Source: Streptomyces sp. SID12488
GTDB lineage: Bacteria; Actinomycetota; Actinomycetes; Streptomycetales; Streptomycetaceae
DNA: 64,000 bases
Direction: 5' to 3'
Assembly (NCBI RefSeq): GCF_010548275.1
Contig: NZ_JAAGLT010000020.1
Location: 62,001-126,000 of the forward strand
Below the pieces are notes generated by a model. The model made no database searches. It was not told the DNA's origin and saw only the letters and a list, made by a program, of their open reading frames with translations. Numbering within the stretch: position 1 is the first letter of the stretch; every line of letters starts with the position of its first letter. This document shows, one piece after another, positions 16,120 through 25,525 of this stretch. Both the position numbers and the translations under genes were made by a program.

Positions 16120-18678
16120 CTAGCCGATGACGCGGCCCAGTTCGATCCGGTCGATGTTCGGCGCCCACGCGCTCGCGTTCCCGAACGTCACCTTGTTGGA
16201 GCCCGCCTTCAGGTCGACGGGGACGCCCAGCGTCCAGTAGTCGTCCCAGCCCCAGGTGTTCTTGAAGGTGACCGTCCGGGGTGCAGCCGTCCCCACCGTG
16301 AGGTCCGCCGTACGGGACATGATGTCCGTGTTGTACGAGTGGCCGTTGTCGCGCCGCTCGTTGTGCGCGTAGCTGATCACCAGCAGGTAGCGGCCCGACT
16401 TGGGCGCCTGCACCGTGAACTCGGCTGTACTGGCGGCGCTGTTGCCGAGCCAGCCGATGTAGGAACCGGCGGAGGCGTACGCCGAGTCGACGAGCTTGGC
16501 GCCGCCCGCGAGGGTGGCCGAGGGACCCTCGTAGGAGAGGACGCCGGACATCGAGCCGGTGCCCGAGACGTCGAGGGAGCGGACGGAAGTGGCCTTGGCC
16601 GTCAGCGCGATGCGGTTGTTGCCCGCCACCAGATACAGCCGCAGAGCCTTGCCCGGTACCGCCGTCACCTTCTGGCCGTGCAGCTCCAGCCGCACCGGCG
16701 CCGAGGATCGCGGCACCACCGAGTAGTAGCCGTCACGCGGTGCGTAGACGTCGAAGACCGCCTTGTCGCCGGAGCGCAGTACGAGGGCGCCCGTGCCGAC
16801 CCCGGTGGACGAGGAGTAGTCGTAGGAAGGCCGGCCGCTGATGTCCGCGAGCGTGGCCTCGTACGACGCCGAGGGCACGGCGGAGGTACGGGCGGTCAGG
16901 TCGATGCGGTCGAGGGTGACCTCGGTGTCTCCCTTGGCCAGTGTCAGGACGTGCTTGCCGGCCGGGAGGTCGACGGTGACGTCTTTCTTCGCGCGGTAGG
17001 TCCAGTTCTCGGTGGAGGGGTAGGAGACGGTGACCGCGGCCTGGCCGTCGACCGAGAGCTTCTGCGTGGCCGGTGTTCCGGACTGGTTGCCGTACAGGAT
17101 CGCCAGGTCGTAGGTGCCGGCCTTGGGCACGTCGACCGTGAAGTCGACCTTGCTGGTGGCCTGGTTCAGCGAGCCGACGTCCTTCGTCCCGGAGGCCGCG
17201 TAGCCGTTGGCGTTGCTGACCGTGCCCTGTGTGTAGACCTGGCCGCCGGTGATGGCCGCGTCCTCGGCCTCGTACGACGCCGACCAGGGGACGGACGCGG
17301 CGGACGGGGTGCCGGAGCCGCCGGGGGTCAGGACGATCCGGTACGCGGACATCTTGTGCAGGCCGCGCAGCGGGACGGTCACCGTGCCGTCCGCCGCGAC
17401 CTTCACCTTGGTGCGGGCGAGGACGCGGGGCGTCGCGTGCTGACCCTCGTAGCCGGACCAGGCGGCCTCGGCGACGGTCGCGGTGACCGTCCGGCCGAAG
17501 GCCGACCGGGAGACGTTGCGTACGACGACGTCGGCGTCACCGGCCGAGCCGCCCAGCAGCACCTGTGCCTGGCGGCGCTTCTTGTCGTACGAGGCGAGAC
17601 CCTGGAGGGTGTCGACGGTGTTGGCCTGCGGCGGGGTCACCTTGACGGTGTCGCCGGTCAGCCCCGCGTACCAACGGAAGAACCACCAGCCGCCGTTGGG
17701 GATGTTGCTGCGTACGACATTGCCGTCGAGGTTGCCGGCCGCGTCCCAGTAGGCCTGGTTGGCGTACACCTTGTTCCGCTCGAACATCGCGACCCACTGG
17801 GCGAGTTGGCCCGGGACGGACAGGTCGCGGCGGTTCGCGTACTCGTCGATATTGATCTTCAGGGGCGCGATGCCGAGTTGGCGTTCGATCGAGCGGTAGT
17901 TGTCGTAGTTGCCCTGGAAGTTCTTCAGTGAGCTGGAGTCCAACTCGTGCCACGTCATGACCTGCGGCAGGACGTTCTCCCGCTTGGCGAAGGCGAGGAA
18001 GTCGGTCAGCAGGCGGGAGTGGTAGCCGGACTCGTTCGGGCCCGCGATCCTGGCGTCCGGGTCGATCGCCCGGATGCGCTCGTACACCGTCTTCCAGTCC
18101 TTGAAGAAGCGGTCGCGATTGATCTCGTACTGCGCCTGGTCGGACGTGCCGAGGTTGTACCAGATCTGGTCGGGCTCGTTGAAGGGGATGTAGACGAAGT
18201 GCTCGCTGTTGGGATCGGCCGCCACCTGCTTGACGATCTTGTCGACCTTGGGGAGGTAGTCCTCGATGCCGAGATCCTCGTACGGCCACTTCGCGTAGAT
18301 GTCCTGCATCATCACGTTGATCTCGCCGCCGCCGTTGCGGAAGAACGACTTGGAGACCGTGAGTGCGTCCCCGTTGGGATGCTGGGCGCCGCCCTCCGGC
18401 TTCTGCGAGATGCTGGTGATCTTCAGGGGTGCCAGCATGGCGTCGCTGGGCACGCCGTCGTCGCTGAGCCCGTACAGGGTGCCGTTGGCTCCGAGCGTCA
18501 CCCGGCCCTCGGACGCTGCCAGGTCGACGGTGAGCCGCTGCGCGGCGGCTGCTGCCGCGGGTCCCGCGGCGGGAAGGGTGCCTGCCATGGCGGCTGCTCC
18601 AAGTACGGCTGTGGCAAGGACAGTTGCGGCACGGGAACGGGATTTCGTGCGGGCTCGCGTGGGGGTGGGGGTGCTCAC
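16120..18678 (-). CDS. secreted GH-A-like glycoside hydrolase with C-terminal CBM6/35-type modules
   Basis: An 852-residue exported protein. GTG 18678 is chosen for its GGAGGT site; it gives a Sec signal peptide ending near AAAAAAQ (residue 45). The N-terminal domain (about 60-400) looks like a TIM barrel of clan GH-A: YIPFNEPDQIWY supplies the acid/base Glu and KINIDEYANRRD the probable nucleophile Glu. The exact GH family is not clear to me (GH39-like is possible). Three beta-sandwich modules follow: a CBM35/6-like one near 455-590, a second near 595-700, and a third ending the protein (SYIGWLGNSAASTAEF). It is the last gene of the MalEFG-type operon and probably degrades a galactose- or arabinose-containing polymer. 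Confidence 0.82.
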   Translation of the reverse strand: MSTPTPTRARTKSRSRAATVLATAVLGAAAMAGTLPAAGPAAAAAAQRLTVDLAASEGRVTLGANGTLYGLSDDGVPSDAMLAPLKITSISQKPEGGAQHPNGDALTVSKSFFRNGGGEINVMMQDIYAKWPYEDLGIEDYLPKVDKIVKQVAADPNSEHFVYIPFNEPDQIWYNLGTSDQAQYEINRDRFFKDWKTVYERIRAIDPDARIAGPNESGYHSRLLTDFLAFAKRENVLPQVMTWHELDSSSLKNFQGNYDNYRSIERQLGIAPLKINIDEYANRRDLSVPGQLAQWVAMFERNKVYANQAYWDAAGNLDGNVVRSNIPNGGWWFFRWYAGLTGDTVKVTPPQANTVDTLQGLASYDKKRRQAQVLLGGSAGDADVVVRNVSRSAFGRTVTATVAEAAWSGYEGQHATPRVLARTKVKVAADGTVTVPLRGLHKMSAYRIVLTPGGSGTPSAASVPWSASYEAEDAAITGGQVYTQGTVSNANGYAASGTKDVGSLNQATSKVDFTVDVPKAGTYDLAILYGNQSGTPATQKLSVDGQAAVTVSYPSTENWTYRAKKDVTVDLPAGKHVLTLAKGDTEVTLDRIDLTARTSAVPSASYEATLADISGRPSYDYSSSTGVGTGALVLRSGDKAVFDVYAPRDGYYSVVPRSSAPVRLELHGQKVTAVPGKALRLYLVAGNNRIALTAKATSVRSLDVSGTGSMSGVLSYEGPSATLAGGAKLVDSAYASAGSYIGWLGNSAASTAEFTVQAPKSGRYLLVISYAHNERRDNGHSYNTDIMSRTADLTVGTAAPRTVTFKNTWGWDDYWTLGVPVDLKAGSNKVTFGNASAWAPNIDRIELGRVIG

Positions 18679-18694
18679 GCTGAGGGACCTCCGG

Positions 18695-19585
18695 TCATTT
18701 GACGGCTCCACTGGTGATTCCGGACACGATCTTTCGCTGGGCCACCAGGAAGATGGCGACCATGGGCAGGCTCATCACCACGACGTACGCGAAGACGAGA
18801 TGCCAGTTGTTGAGGTACAGCTGGGCGCTCGCGACCTTGTAGAGGTTGAGCGGCAGGGTCGCCTTCTCTCCGCCGCCGAGGACGAAGAAGGCGTAGAAGA
18901 TGTCGCTCCAGGCGTAGAGCATCACCATGATCGTCGCGGTGGCGATGACCGGCCTGAGCAGCGGCAGAATGATCTGCCGGAAGATCCGCAGCGGCGACGC
19001 GCCGTCCATCCGCGCGGCCTCCTCCAGCTCCACCGGGATGGCCCGGATGAAGCCGGTCATGAAGAAGACCGACGTGGACAGGTACATCCCGGTGTAGACG
19101 GCGATCATCCCGGGCCGGGTGCCCGCGAGCCCGAGCTGCCGCAGCTCCATGACGATGGTGATGACGGCGGGCGGCAGCAGCAGCCCGCTGATGCAGATCG
19201 CGTACGCCGCCGAGACCAGCTTCGACTTGCGGCGCGCGAAGACCCAGGCGGCGCCGGCGCCCAGGATCAGGACGAGGGCGACCGAAGGCACCACGACGAG
19301 GAGGGAGTTGAGGAAGCCGTGCAGCATCTCGCCCTGGCTGACGGCCTCCTTGTAGTTGCTGCCAGGCTGCCAGTGCCGTGGCAGGTCGAGGTTCGGGGTG
19401 ATCGCCTCGGCCTGCGGCTTGGCGGAGGTGACGGCGACCAGCCACAGCGGTACGCCGACGGCGAGCCCCGCGAGCAGCAGGACGAGCGCCGGACGGCCGT
19501 AGCGCCAGGCGGGGTTGACGTCGGACGAGCGCCGGACGGCGGATGTCCGACGCGCGGCGGACACGGGATTCACGGCGGTGCTCAC
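18695..19585 (-). CDS. carbohydrate ABC permease, MalG type
   Basis: A 296-residue inner-membrane permease with six predicted spans and the EAA loop EEAARMDGASPLRIFRQIILPLLRP. The GTG at 19585 overlaps the stop of the preceding permease (GTGA). The C-terminus (QRKIVSGITSGAVK) is the usual end of MalG-type proteins. It stands 16 bases before the glycoside hydrolase start, so enzyme and importer are co-transcribed. No ATPase gene is present; Streptomyces CUT1 importers normally share the multitask ATPase MsiK. Confidence 0.92.
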   Translation of the reverse strand: MSTAVNPVSAARRTSAVRRSSDVNPAWRYGRPALVLLLAGLAVGVPLWLVAVTSAKPQAEAITPNLDLPRHWQPGSNYKEAVSQGEMLHGFLNSLLVVVPSVALVLILGAGAAWVFARRKSKLVSAAYAICISGLLLPPAVITIVMELRQLGLAGTRPGMIAVYTGMYLSTSVFFMTGFIRAIPVELEEAARMDGASPLRIFRQIILPLLRPVIATATIMVMLYAWSDIFYAFFVLGGGEKATLPLNLYKVASAQLYLNNWHLVFAYVVVMSLPMVAIFLVAQRKIVSGITSGAVK

Positions 19586-20511
19586 AGCAGTTGCTCCCTT
19601 CGGCGCAGTCCGATGACGAGCGGGATCGCGACGGCGACCACGACCAGGAAGAGGACGAGGCTCATCGCGGAGGCTTGGGCGTACAGGCCCTGTCCGAAGA
19701 TCCGGAACATGTAGATGTTGAAGACCTCCGTGGAGCCCGCGGGCCCGCCGCCCGTCGTGGCCTGCACGATGTCGAAGGTGTTCATCGAGCCGATCAGCGC
19801 CGTGGTGATGTTGAAGGTGAGGGCGGGCGCCAGCATCGGCCAGCGCACCGACCAGAAGGTCCGCCACGGCCCGGCGCCGTCGCACTTCGCGGCCTCCAGC
19901 ATCTCGCCGGGGATGCCTTTGAGGCCGGCGAGATAGATCAGCATGGACAGGCCCATCCACTTCCAGCCGTGGATGACGGTGACCAGGACCAGCGTCCAGG
20001 ACGTCGAGCCGAGCCACGGGATGTCCGTGCCCAGGAGGCCGTTGACGGCGCCGTCCTGGTTGAACAGGGACTGGAAGATGTAGCCGGTGGCGAGCGCGGA
20101 GATGAGCACGGGCAGGAAGAAGACGGCGCGGAAGAACCGGTTGAACCGGCTGTCCGCCTCCAGCAGCAGTGCCAGACCGAGCCCGAAGCCGTTCTGGAAG
20201 ACCGCCGCCAGAAGGGCGTAGAGCAGGGTCGTACGGATCGCCCGCAGCAGCGAGCCGTCGTGAGCGATGGTCGTGAAGTTGTCGAGGCCGGTGAAGGCGA
20301 TGTCCGGGTGGTACGAGGACCAGTTGGTGAACGGGTAGTAGAAGTTGAGCAGGTTCGGCACCAGGAAGAAGGCCGCGAAGACGACGATCGCGGGGAGGGC
20401 GAACCACCAGGGGTGATGGACGGCGGCGCGGGGCAGCCGTCCCGCCTTTCTTGCCCGGCCCTTGGCGGGCGCCGGTTTCTGAGTGCGCGTGCGAATGGCC
20501 GTGTCCGCCAT
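19582..20511 (-). CDS. carbohydrate ABC permease, MalF type
   Basis: A 309-residue CUT1-family permease. ATG 20511 is preceded by AAGGA; the longer frame is shadow. It has a basic N-terminal tail of about 35 residues, six membrane spans and an EAA loop EAAKCDGAGPWRTFWSVRWPML. The segment FTNWSSYHPDIAFTGLDNF is typical of MalF-like proteins for oligosaccharides. It pairs with the MalG-type gene it overlaps. Confidence 0.92.
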   Translation of the reverse strand: MADTAIRTRTQKPAPAKGRARKAGRLPRAAVHHPWWFALPAIVVFAAFFLVPNLLNFYYPFTNWSSYHPDIAFTGLDNFTTIAHDGSLLRAIRTTLLYALLAAVFQNGFGLGLALLLEADSRFNRFFRAVFFLPVLISALATGYIFQSLFNQDGAVNGLLGTDIPWLGSTSWTLVLVTVIHGWKWMGLSMLIYLAGLKGIPGEMLEAAKCDGAGPWRTFWSVRWPMLAPALTFNITTALIGSMNTFDIVQATTGGGPAGSTEVFNIYMFRIFGQGLYAQASAMSLVLFLVVVAVAIPLVIGLRRREQLL

Positions 20512-20560
20512 CGGGAATTCCTTGCCAGTCGGTCGGTCCGGAGGCCGGTGCGGAGGTCGA

Positions 20561-21895
20561 CTAGAAGCCGGGCGCGGCCTGGGCCTTGGCCACCTGCGCG
20601 AACTGGTCCTGGATCGCCTGCGCGACCTGCTGCGGACTCTTCTTGCCGTAGAGCATGTCGGCGAGGTACAGGTGGGTGTCGGGCGCGACGATCGCCTTGG
20701 CCTGGAAGACACCGATGGCCGTCGGCAGCGCCTTGACCTGCGCCATCGACGCCTCGGGAAGGCCGGCGGGAGTCGGCACGGACGGCTCCACGGAGGGGAT
20801 CTTCATCGTCTTGATGTAGTCGGCGTAGTCCGGACCGAGCCAGAAGGCCAGGAACTGCCGGGAGGCGTTCTGCCGCTTCTCGTCACCCGTCCTGAAGGCG
20901 ACCACGCCGTTCGTCTGGTCGGGGGAGTACAGGCCGGTTGCGGAGGAGTTGGCGACCGGGAACCAGCCGATCCTCTTGTCGATCTCGGCCGTGGAGTACT
21001 TGGCCTGCAACTGGCTCTGGAACGATGTGACGTTGAGGACCATGCCTGCCTCACCCTTCCAGAGGGAGTCGGCCTGCCCGGTGAACGTGCCGGTCTTGTA
21101 GTTCTTCTGCGCGAGCCCGGCGTCGAGCAGCTTCTCCTTGTACTTCTTGATGGCGCCGACGACGACCGGGTCGGTCCACTTGACCTTGTTCTGGTTGAGG
21201 TCGGCCCACCACTGCTTGTCGAGGTCGGTGAGCTGGACCTGCATCTGCCACTGGAGCGGCCACTTGTCGCCGCCGGCCTCGTAGAAGCCGGCCGCGTCGG
21301 TCTTGTCGGTGATGGTCTTGCCGAGGGCCAGCAACTGGTCGTACGACTTGGGGAAGTCGGCCTCGCTCAGCCCGGCCTTCTTGAAGACGTCCTTGTTGTA
21401 GTAGACGCCGAGCATGGCGGGGCTGGTGACGATCGCCGCGTACCGCTTGCCGTCGATCACGCCGAGCGACTTCTCCGTGTCGCCCAGCTTCGACACCCAC
21501 TCCTCCCCGTCGAGGGTGAGGAGGTTCTGCTTCGGCTGGATGAAGGGCAGCGTGGAGATGGACGGCTGCCAGAACATCAGGTCGGGCTTGTCGCCGGAGG
21601 CGAGCTTGGTCGGCACGTTCTGCTCGTACAGGTCGGGGATCGCCTGCGTCTCGACCTCGGCGCCGGTCGCCTTCTCGAAGGCGTCGATGACCTGCTTGGG
21701 CGCGTTGAGTGTGTTCTGCGCGGTCCACATGGTCAGCTTCACGCCGTCGAGGCGGGCGGTCGGGTCGACCTTCGTCTGCTTGGCACCCGAGTCGGCGGAC
21801 GAACCCGAGTCGCCGGCGGTGGGGTCACTGCATGCGGTGACGGACAGGGCGGCGGCGCATATGAACGCCAGCGCGGGGAGGGCTCTTCTCGTCAT
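20561..21895 (-). CDS. extracellular sugar-binding lipoprotein, CUT1 family
   Basis: A 444-residue solute-binding protein. The lipoprotein signal ends in LSVTAC (Cys near 22), followed by a Ser/Asp-rich linker. The mature fold is family 1 (MalE-like): VKLTMWTAQNTLNAPKQVIDAFEKATG, then KPDLMFWQPSI and MLGVYYNKDVFKKAGL. It binds an oligosaccharide and delivers it to the MalF/MalG pair encoded downstream. An alpha-galactoside or the product of the secreted GH enzyme is the likely ligand, from gene context only. Confidence 0.92.
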   Translation of the reverse strand: MTRRALPALAFICAAALSVTACSDPTAGDSGSSADSGAKQTKVDPTARLDGVKLTMWTAQNTLNAPKQVIDAFEKATGAEVETQAIPDLYEQNVPTKLASGDKPDLMFWQPSISTLPFIQPKQNLLTLDGEEWVSKLGDTEKSLGVIDGKRYAAIVTSPAMLGVYYNKDVFKKAGLSEADFPKSYDQLLALGKTITDKTDAAGFYEAGGDKWPLQWQMQVQLTDLDKQWWADLNQNKVKWTDPVVVGAIKKYKEKLLDAGLAQKNYKTGTFTGQADSLWKGEAGMVLNVTSFQSQLQAKYSTAEIDKRIGWFPVANSSATGLYSPDQTNGVVAFRTGDEKRQNASRQFLAFWLGPDYADYIKTMKIPSVEPSVPTPAGLPEASMAQVKALPTAIGVFQAKAIVAPDTHLYLADMLYGKKSPQQVAQAIQDQFAQVAKAQAAPGF

Positions 21896-22011
21896 GACGT
21901 GCCTTTCGCGAACGGGCTCAGGTGGGCGGATCGGGAAGCGGTCCGGCTGAGAAGGTGCAAGCGAGCGGGCGGAGCAAGTGGGCGAGGGGTGCGGGCGTGG
22001 AGAGAACGGGT

Positions 22012-23058
22012 TCAGCCGCGTTCGGGCGGCGGCCCCGAGCTCTCCCGCACCACCAGTTCCGGTACGGAGACGGGGTGCGGGGCGATCTGCGCGGACTCCT
22101 CCAGCACGCCGTGCAGCAGGGCGAACGCGGACCGGCCGAGGCCGGTGAAGTCCAGGCGTACGGTCGTCAGCGACGGGGTCAGATAGGCGGAGTGCGGGGC
22201 GTCGTCGAACCCGGCCACGCTCACCTCACCGGGGACCGCGCGGCCCGCCTCGTGGAGGGCGCGGATCACGCCGAGCGCGAGGTCGTCGTTGCCGCACAGG
22301 ATCGCGGTGACGCCGGCGTCCTTGGCGAGTTCCAGACCCGCCGTGTGACCGCCCGCGGGGCCCCAACTCCCCTGCAGAGGAAGATGTTCCGGCGCTCCCG
22401 CCTCCCGGAGGGCCTGCTGCCAGCCGGTCGTTCGGGCGCTGGTGCGCCGGGTGCTGGAGGGGATGGCGACGTAGTGCACGGTTTCGTGGCCGAGGGAGAG
22501 CAGATGGCGGGTCGCCTCGTAGGCGGCCTCGCGGTCGTCCGCCCACACCCAGGGACGGTCGTCGCCGGGTGGGCTGGCGGGGGTCTCGACCACGCCGACG
22601 ACCGGCAGGTCGGCGGGAACGGCACCCAGGGCCCGTACACCGGCCGGATCGTATGCGATCACGATCAGTCCGCCGCCCGAGTCCGCCGCCCGCTGCACCT
22701 GGGCCGCGATGGCGGCCTCGTCGGCTTCGTCGGCCGATTCGAGCACGCCGACCCCGACGCTGTACGCGGCGGCGCGGGCGGCCTCCTCGATGCCCTGGAG
22801 GATCGAGGCGTAGCCGTAGTGCGTGGTGTTGGAGGTGAGCACGGTCACGGCACGGCTGCGTCCGCTGGCGAGGGCGAGTGCGGTGGAGTTGCGCCGGAAC
22901 CCCAGTTCGTCGATGGCGGCGAGCACCCTGTCTCGGGTCGACGGCTTGACGCTGGGGTGGTCGTTGATCACCCGGGAGACGGTCTGATAGGAGACTCCGG
23001 CCGCGGTGGCGACATCCCGGATGCTCACTGAGCGCCTTGTGTGACCGGTCACATTCAT
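22012..23058 (-). CDS. LacI-family transcriptional repressor
   Basis: A 348-residue LacI protein. The helix-turn-helix and hinge (VSIRDVATAAGVSYQTVSRVINDHPSVKPSTRDRVLAAI) are intact and the effector domain is of periplasmic-binding type (AILCGNDDLALGVIRALHE). The ATG at 23058 is preferred; an in-frame GTG at 23079 would begin inside an operator. Two copies of a perfect 14-base palindrome lie at 23040-23053 and 23067-23080, the first inside codons 2-6. It probably represses itself and the divergent GH36 gene and is released by a galactoside. Confidence 0.92.
   Translation of the reverse strand: MNVTGHTRRSVSIRDVATAAGVSYQTVSRVINDHPSVKPSTRDRVLAAIDELGFRRNSTALALASGRSRAVTVLTSNTTHYGYASILQGIEEAARAAAYSVGVGVLESADEADEAAIAAQVQRAADSGGGLIVIAYDPAGVRALGAVPADLPVVGVVETPASPPGDDRPWVWADDREAAYEATRHLLSLGHETVHYVAIPSSTRRTSARTTGWQQALREAGAPEHLPLQGSWGPAGGHTAGLELAKDAGVTAILCGNDDLALGVIRALHEAGRAVPGEVSVAGFDDAPHSAYLTPSLTTVRLDFTGLGRSAFALLHGVLEESAQIAPHPVSVPELVVRESSGPPPERG
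23040..23053. promoter_or_regulatory. LacI-type operator O1
   Basis: TGTGACCGGTCACA, a perfect palindrome centred on CG as LacI-family operators usually are. It overlaps the first codons of the LacI gene, so binding would block autogenous transcription. Confidence 0.75.
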
Positions 23059-23066
23059 GCCAGGAT

Positions 23067-23080
23067 TGTGACCGGTCACA
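23067..23080. promoter_or_regulatory. LacI-type operator O2
   Basis: An identical copy of O1 (TGTGACCGGTCACA), 27 bases centre to centre from it, in the gap between the LacI gene and the divergent GH36 gene. The spacing is near 2.5 helical turns, so the two dimers would lie on opposite faces. I see no third copy upstream of the binding-protein gene at 21895. Confidence 0.75.
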
Positions 23081-23163
23081 TGAGAGTCGTCAAGAGACCG
23101 TAACCATCAATTCACGCGGCAGAATCAGACCGTCGGCGCAGGCGCCATCGGGAGGGGAAGACG

Positions 23164-25368
23164 TTGACCGGTACGTCGGATTCGGCGGGCGCGGCCCCCC
23201 GCACCACCACTGAGCAGCACTTTGTCTGGGGCCATCGGGCTCTGGAGGCCGAGTTCGCCACCGGTGCCGACGGGGTCCTGCGGTTGGTGCGGCTGACCCG
23301 CCCCGACTCCCGGCCTCGGTCGGGCGGGGTGCCCCCCACCAGGGCATCGGCATCGGCGTCGGCGTCGGTATCGGCGTCCGAGCCCGGCCCGGAGGCCCCC
23401 CTTCACCTCGTGGAGCTCACTGCGCTCGGTCACGGGAGCGGCTGGTCGGGTCCCCGCTTCACCGGTACGGCCTTCGGCGCCCGACTGCGGCATCGGGGCC
23501 ACACCGTCCGGGAAGCCGACGGCTGGACGTACCTGACCGTCGAACTCCACGATGCCGAGACCGCGTTGACCGCTTTCGTCGAGCTGTCCTCGCCCGTCGG
23601 GCTGCCCGTGCTGCGCTCCCGTGTCCGCCTCCGCAACGGGGGAGCGGAGCCCCTCGTCGTCCAGTCCGTCAGCAGTCTGCTGCTCGGCGCCCTCCCCTCT
23701 CCCGACGGTCTCGACGTCCACCGCGCCCGCAACGACTGGCTGGCGGAGTGCCGTTGGCACTCCGAGCCGCTGCGCGACACCGTCAGCGACATCCACGTCG
23801 ACGTCCACCAGCACGACAGCCGGGCGGCGCTGACCCTGACCGGACGCGGCAGTTGGCCCACCGACGGGCACCTTGCGATGGGCGCGCTCACCGAACGTGG
23901 CGGCGACCGGGCCTGGTTGTGGCAGATCGAGTCCCCGGCCGGTTGGCGCTGGGACCTGGGCGAGCGCGACCACGGCACGTATCTGGCGCTGAACGGCCCC
24001 ACGGACGCGGAACACCAGTGGCGCGTCCGCCTCGCGCCCGGCGTCGAGTTCACCACCGTGTCCGGCGTCCTGGCTCTCGGTTCCGGCCTCGACGACACCT
24101 TCGCCGCCCTGACCTCGTACCGCCGTGCCGTACGCCGCCCGCACCCCGACCACACCGCACTGCCGGTCGTCTTCAACGACTACATGAACACCCTGATGGG
24201 CGACCCGACGACGGAGAAACTGCTGCCGCTGATCGATGCCGCGGCCCGGGCCGGGTCGGAGTACTTCTGCGTCGACTCCGGCTGGTACGACGACAGCACC
24301 GAGGGCTGGTGGGACAGCGTCGGCGAGTGGCTGCCCTCGCCTCGCCGCTTCCCCGACGGCGGAATCCAGGCGGTCCTGGACCGGATCAGGGAGCGCGGGA
24401 TGGTGCCCGGCCTGTGGCTGGAACCGGAGGTCGTGGGAGTCCGCAGCCCGATCGCCTCCGAGCTTCCCCCGGAGGCCTTCTTCCAGCGGGACGGCGTACG
24501 CATCGCCGAACAGGGCCGCCACCAGCTGGACCTGCGGCACCCGGCCGCCCGCGCGCACCTCGACAAGACGGTGGACCGCATCGTCGGCGACTGGGGCGTC
24601 GGCTATCTCAAGCTGGACTACAACATCGTGGTCGACCCGGGGACCTGCGCCCCCGGGGACATCGCGCCCGGCGCCGGGCTGCTCGGCCACGCCCAGGCAT
24701 ACCTGGACTGGCTCTCCGAGGTGCTGGACCGGCACCCGGGTCTGGTGATCGAGAACTGCGCCTCGGGCGGGATGCGGATGGACGGGGCCACGCTGGCCGT
24801 CGCCCAGCTCCAGTCCACCAGCGACCAGCAGGACCCCCTGCTCTGCCCGCCGATCGCCGCCGCCGCGCCCACGGTGGTCCCGCCCGAGCAGGGCGCCGTC
24901 TGGGCCTACCCGCAGCCGGGGTTCGACGACGGCCTGATCACCTTCACCCTGGGCGGGGCGCTGCTCGGCCGGATCCATCTCTCCGGCCATCTGGACCGGA
25001 TGTCGGAGCGCCAGCTCGCCCTCGTGGGGGACGCGGTGGCCGTGTACAAGTCACTCCGCGGCGATCTCACGGAGGCGGTGCCGTTCTGGCCGCTCGGTCT
25101 GCCGGGGTGGACGGACGAGTGGCTGGCCCTGGGCGTGCGGGTGCCGGGTGGCCGTACGTCCTATCTCTCGGTGTGGCGCCGCGGCGGAGAGCCGGAACTC
25201 CGCCTGCCGGTGGGGCACTTGGCAGGCCAGGACGTCCGTGCGGAGATCCTGCACCCCTCCGCTCCGGACGCCGGCTCGGCGGTCTGGGAAGGGGACAGGG
25301 GCGGACTGCTGGTGTCGCTGCCGAGCACGCCCGCTGTGCTGCTGATCCGGCTCACTTCGGGCGGCTGA
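23164..25368 (+). CDS. alpha-galactosidase, glycoside hydrolase family 36
   Basis: A 734-residue cytoplasmic-looking enzyme with no signal peptide. TTG 23164 has GGGAGGGGAAG upstream. The GH36 beta-sandwich N-terminal domain (to about 320) is followed by the catalytic barrel: YFCVDSGWYDD, GYLKLDYN with nucleophile D485, and ENCASGGMRMD with acid/base D540. It would hydrolyse alpha-1,6-linked galactose from imported oligosaccharides. Residues about 50-80 carry an unusual insertion: a PRSGGVPPTR stretch and an (Ala-Ser) repeat encoded by six hexanucleotide units. It is divergent from the LacI gene and shares its operators. Confidence 0.93.
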   Translation: MTGTSDSAGAAPRTTTEQHFVWGHRALEAEFATGADGVLRLVRLTRPDSRPRSGGVPPTRASASASASVSASEPGPEAPLHLVELTALGHGSGWSGPRFTGTAFGARLRHRGHTVREADGWTYLTVELHDAETALTAFVELSSPVGLPVLRSRVRLRNGGAEPLVVQSVSSLLLGALPSPDGLDVHRARNDWLAECRWHSEPLRDTVSDIHVDVHQHDSRAALTLTGRGSWPTDGHLAMGALTERGGDRAWLWQIESPAGWRWDLGERDHGTYLALNGPTDAEHQWRVRLAPGVEFTTVSGVLALGSGLDDTFAALTSYRRAVRRPHPDHTALPVVFNDYMNTLMGDPTTEKLLPLIDAAARAGSEYFCVDSGWYDDSTEGWWDSVGEWLPSPRRFPDGGIQAVLDRIRERGMVPGLWLEPEVVGVRSPIASELPPEAFFQRDGVRIAEQGRHQLDLRHPAARAHLDKTVDRIVGDWGVGYLKLDYNIVVDPGTCAPGDIAPGAGLLGHAQAYLDWLSEVLDRHPGLVIENCASGGMRMDGATLAVAQLQSTSDQQDPLLCPPIAAAAPTVVPPEQGAVWAYPQPGFDDGLITFTLGGALLGRIHLSGHLDRMSERQLALVGDAVAVYKSLRGDLTEAVPFWPLGLPGWTDEWLALGVRVPGGRTSYLSVWRRGGEPELRLPVGHLAGQDVRAEILHPSAPDAGSAVWEGDRGGLLVSLPSTPAVLLIRLTSGG
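23344..23379 (+). repeat. six tandem hexanucleotides inside the GH36 gene
   Basis: Six imperfect hexamers (GCATCG, GCATCG, GCGTCG, GCGTCG, GTATCG, GCGTCC) encode an Ala-Ser repeat. A slippage-prone tract that lengthens a surface loop without breaking the frame. Confidence 0.7.
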
Positions 25369-25525
25369 GGCGGACCGGAAACAGCGGCAAGCCGGATGGC
25401 GTCGGTAGATTTACGCTGATATGGGCCGCTTCGTTCATTGAAGGAAAGCGCAAGTGGCGGTCGTCGGCGACCAGAGTTCCGTCAGGGGCGCATCCGATGC
25501 GGGCCCCGGCCCGGAAGTGGTGACC

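Noticed and set aside
15796..17931. 711-codon plus-strand frame
   Set aside because: Antisense to the secreted glycosidase, with Val/Gly/Arg-rich shadow composition and no domain.
23125..24990. 621-codon minus-strand frame
   Set aside because: Antisense to the GH36 gene, whose catalytic motifs are unambiguous.
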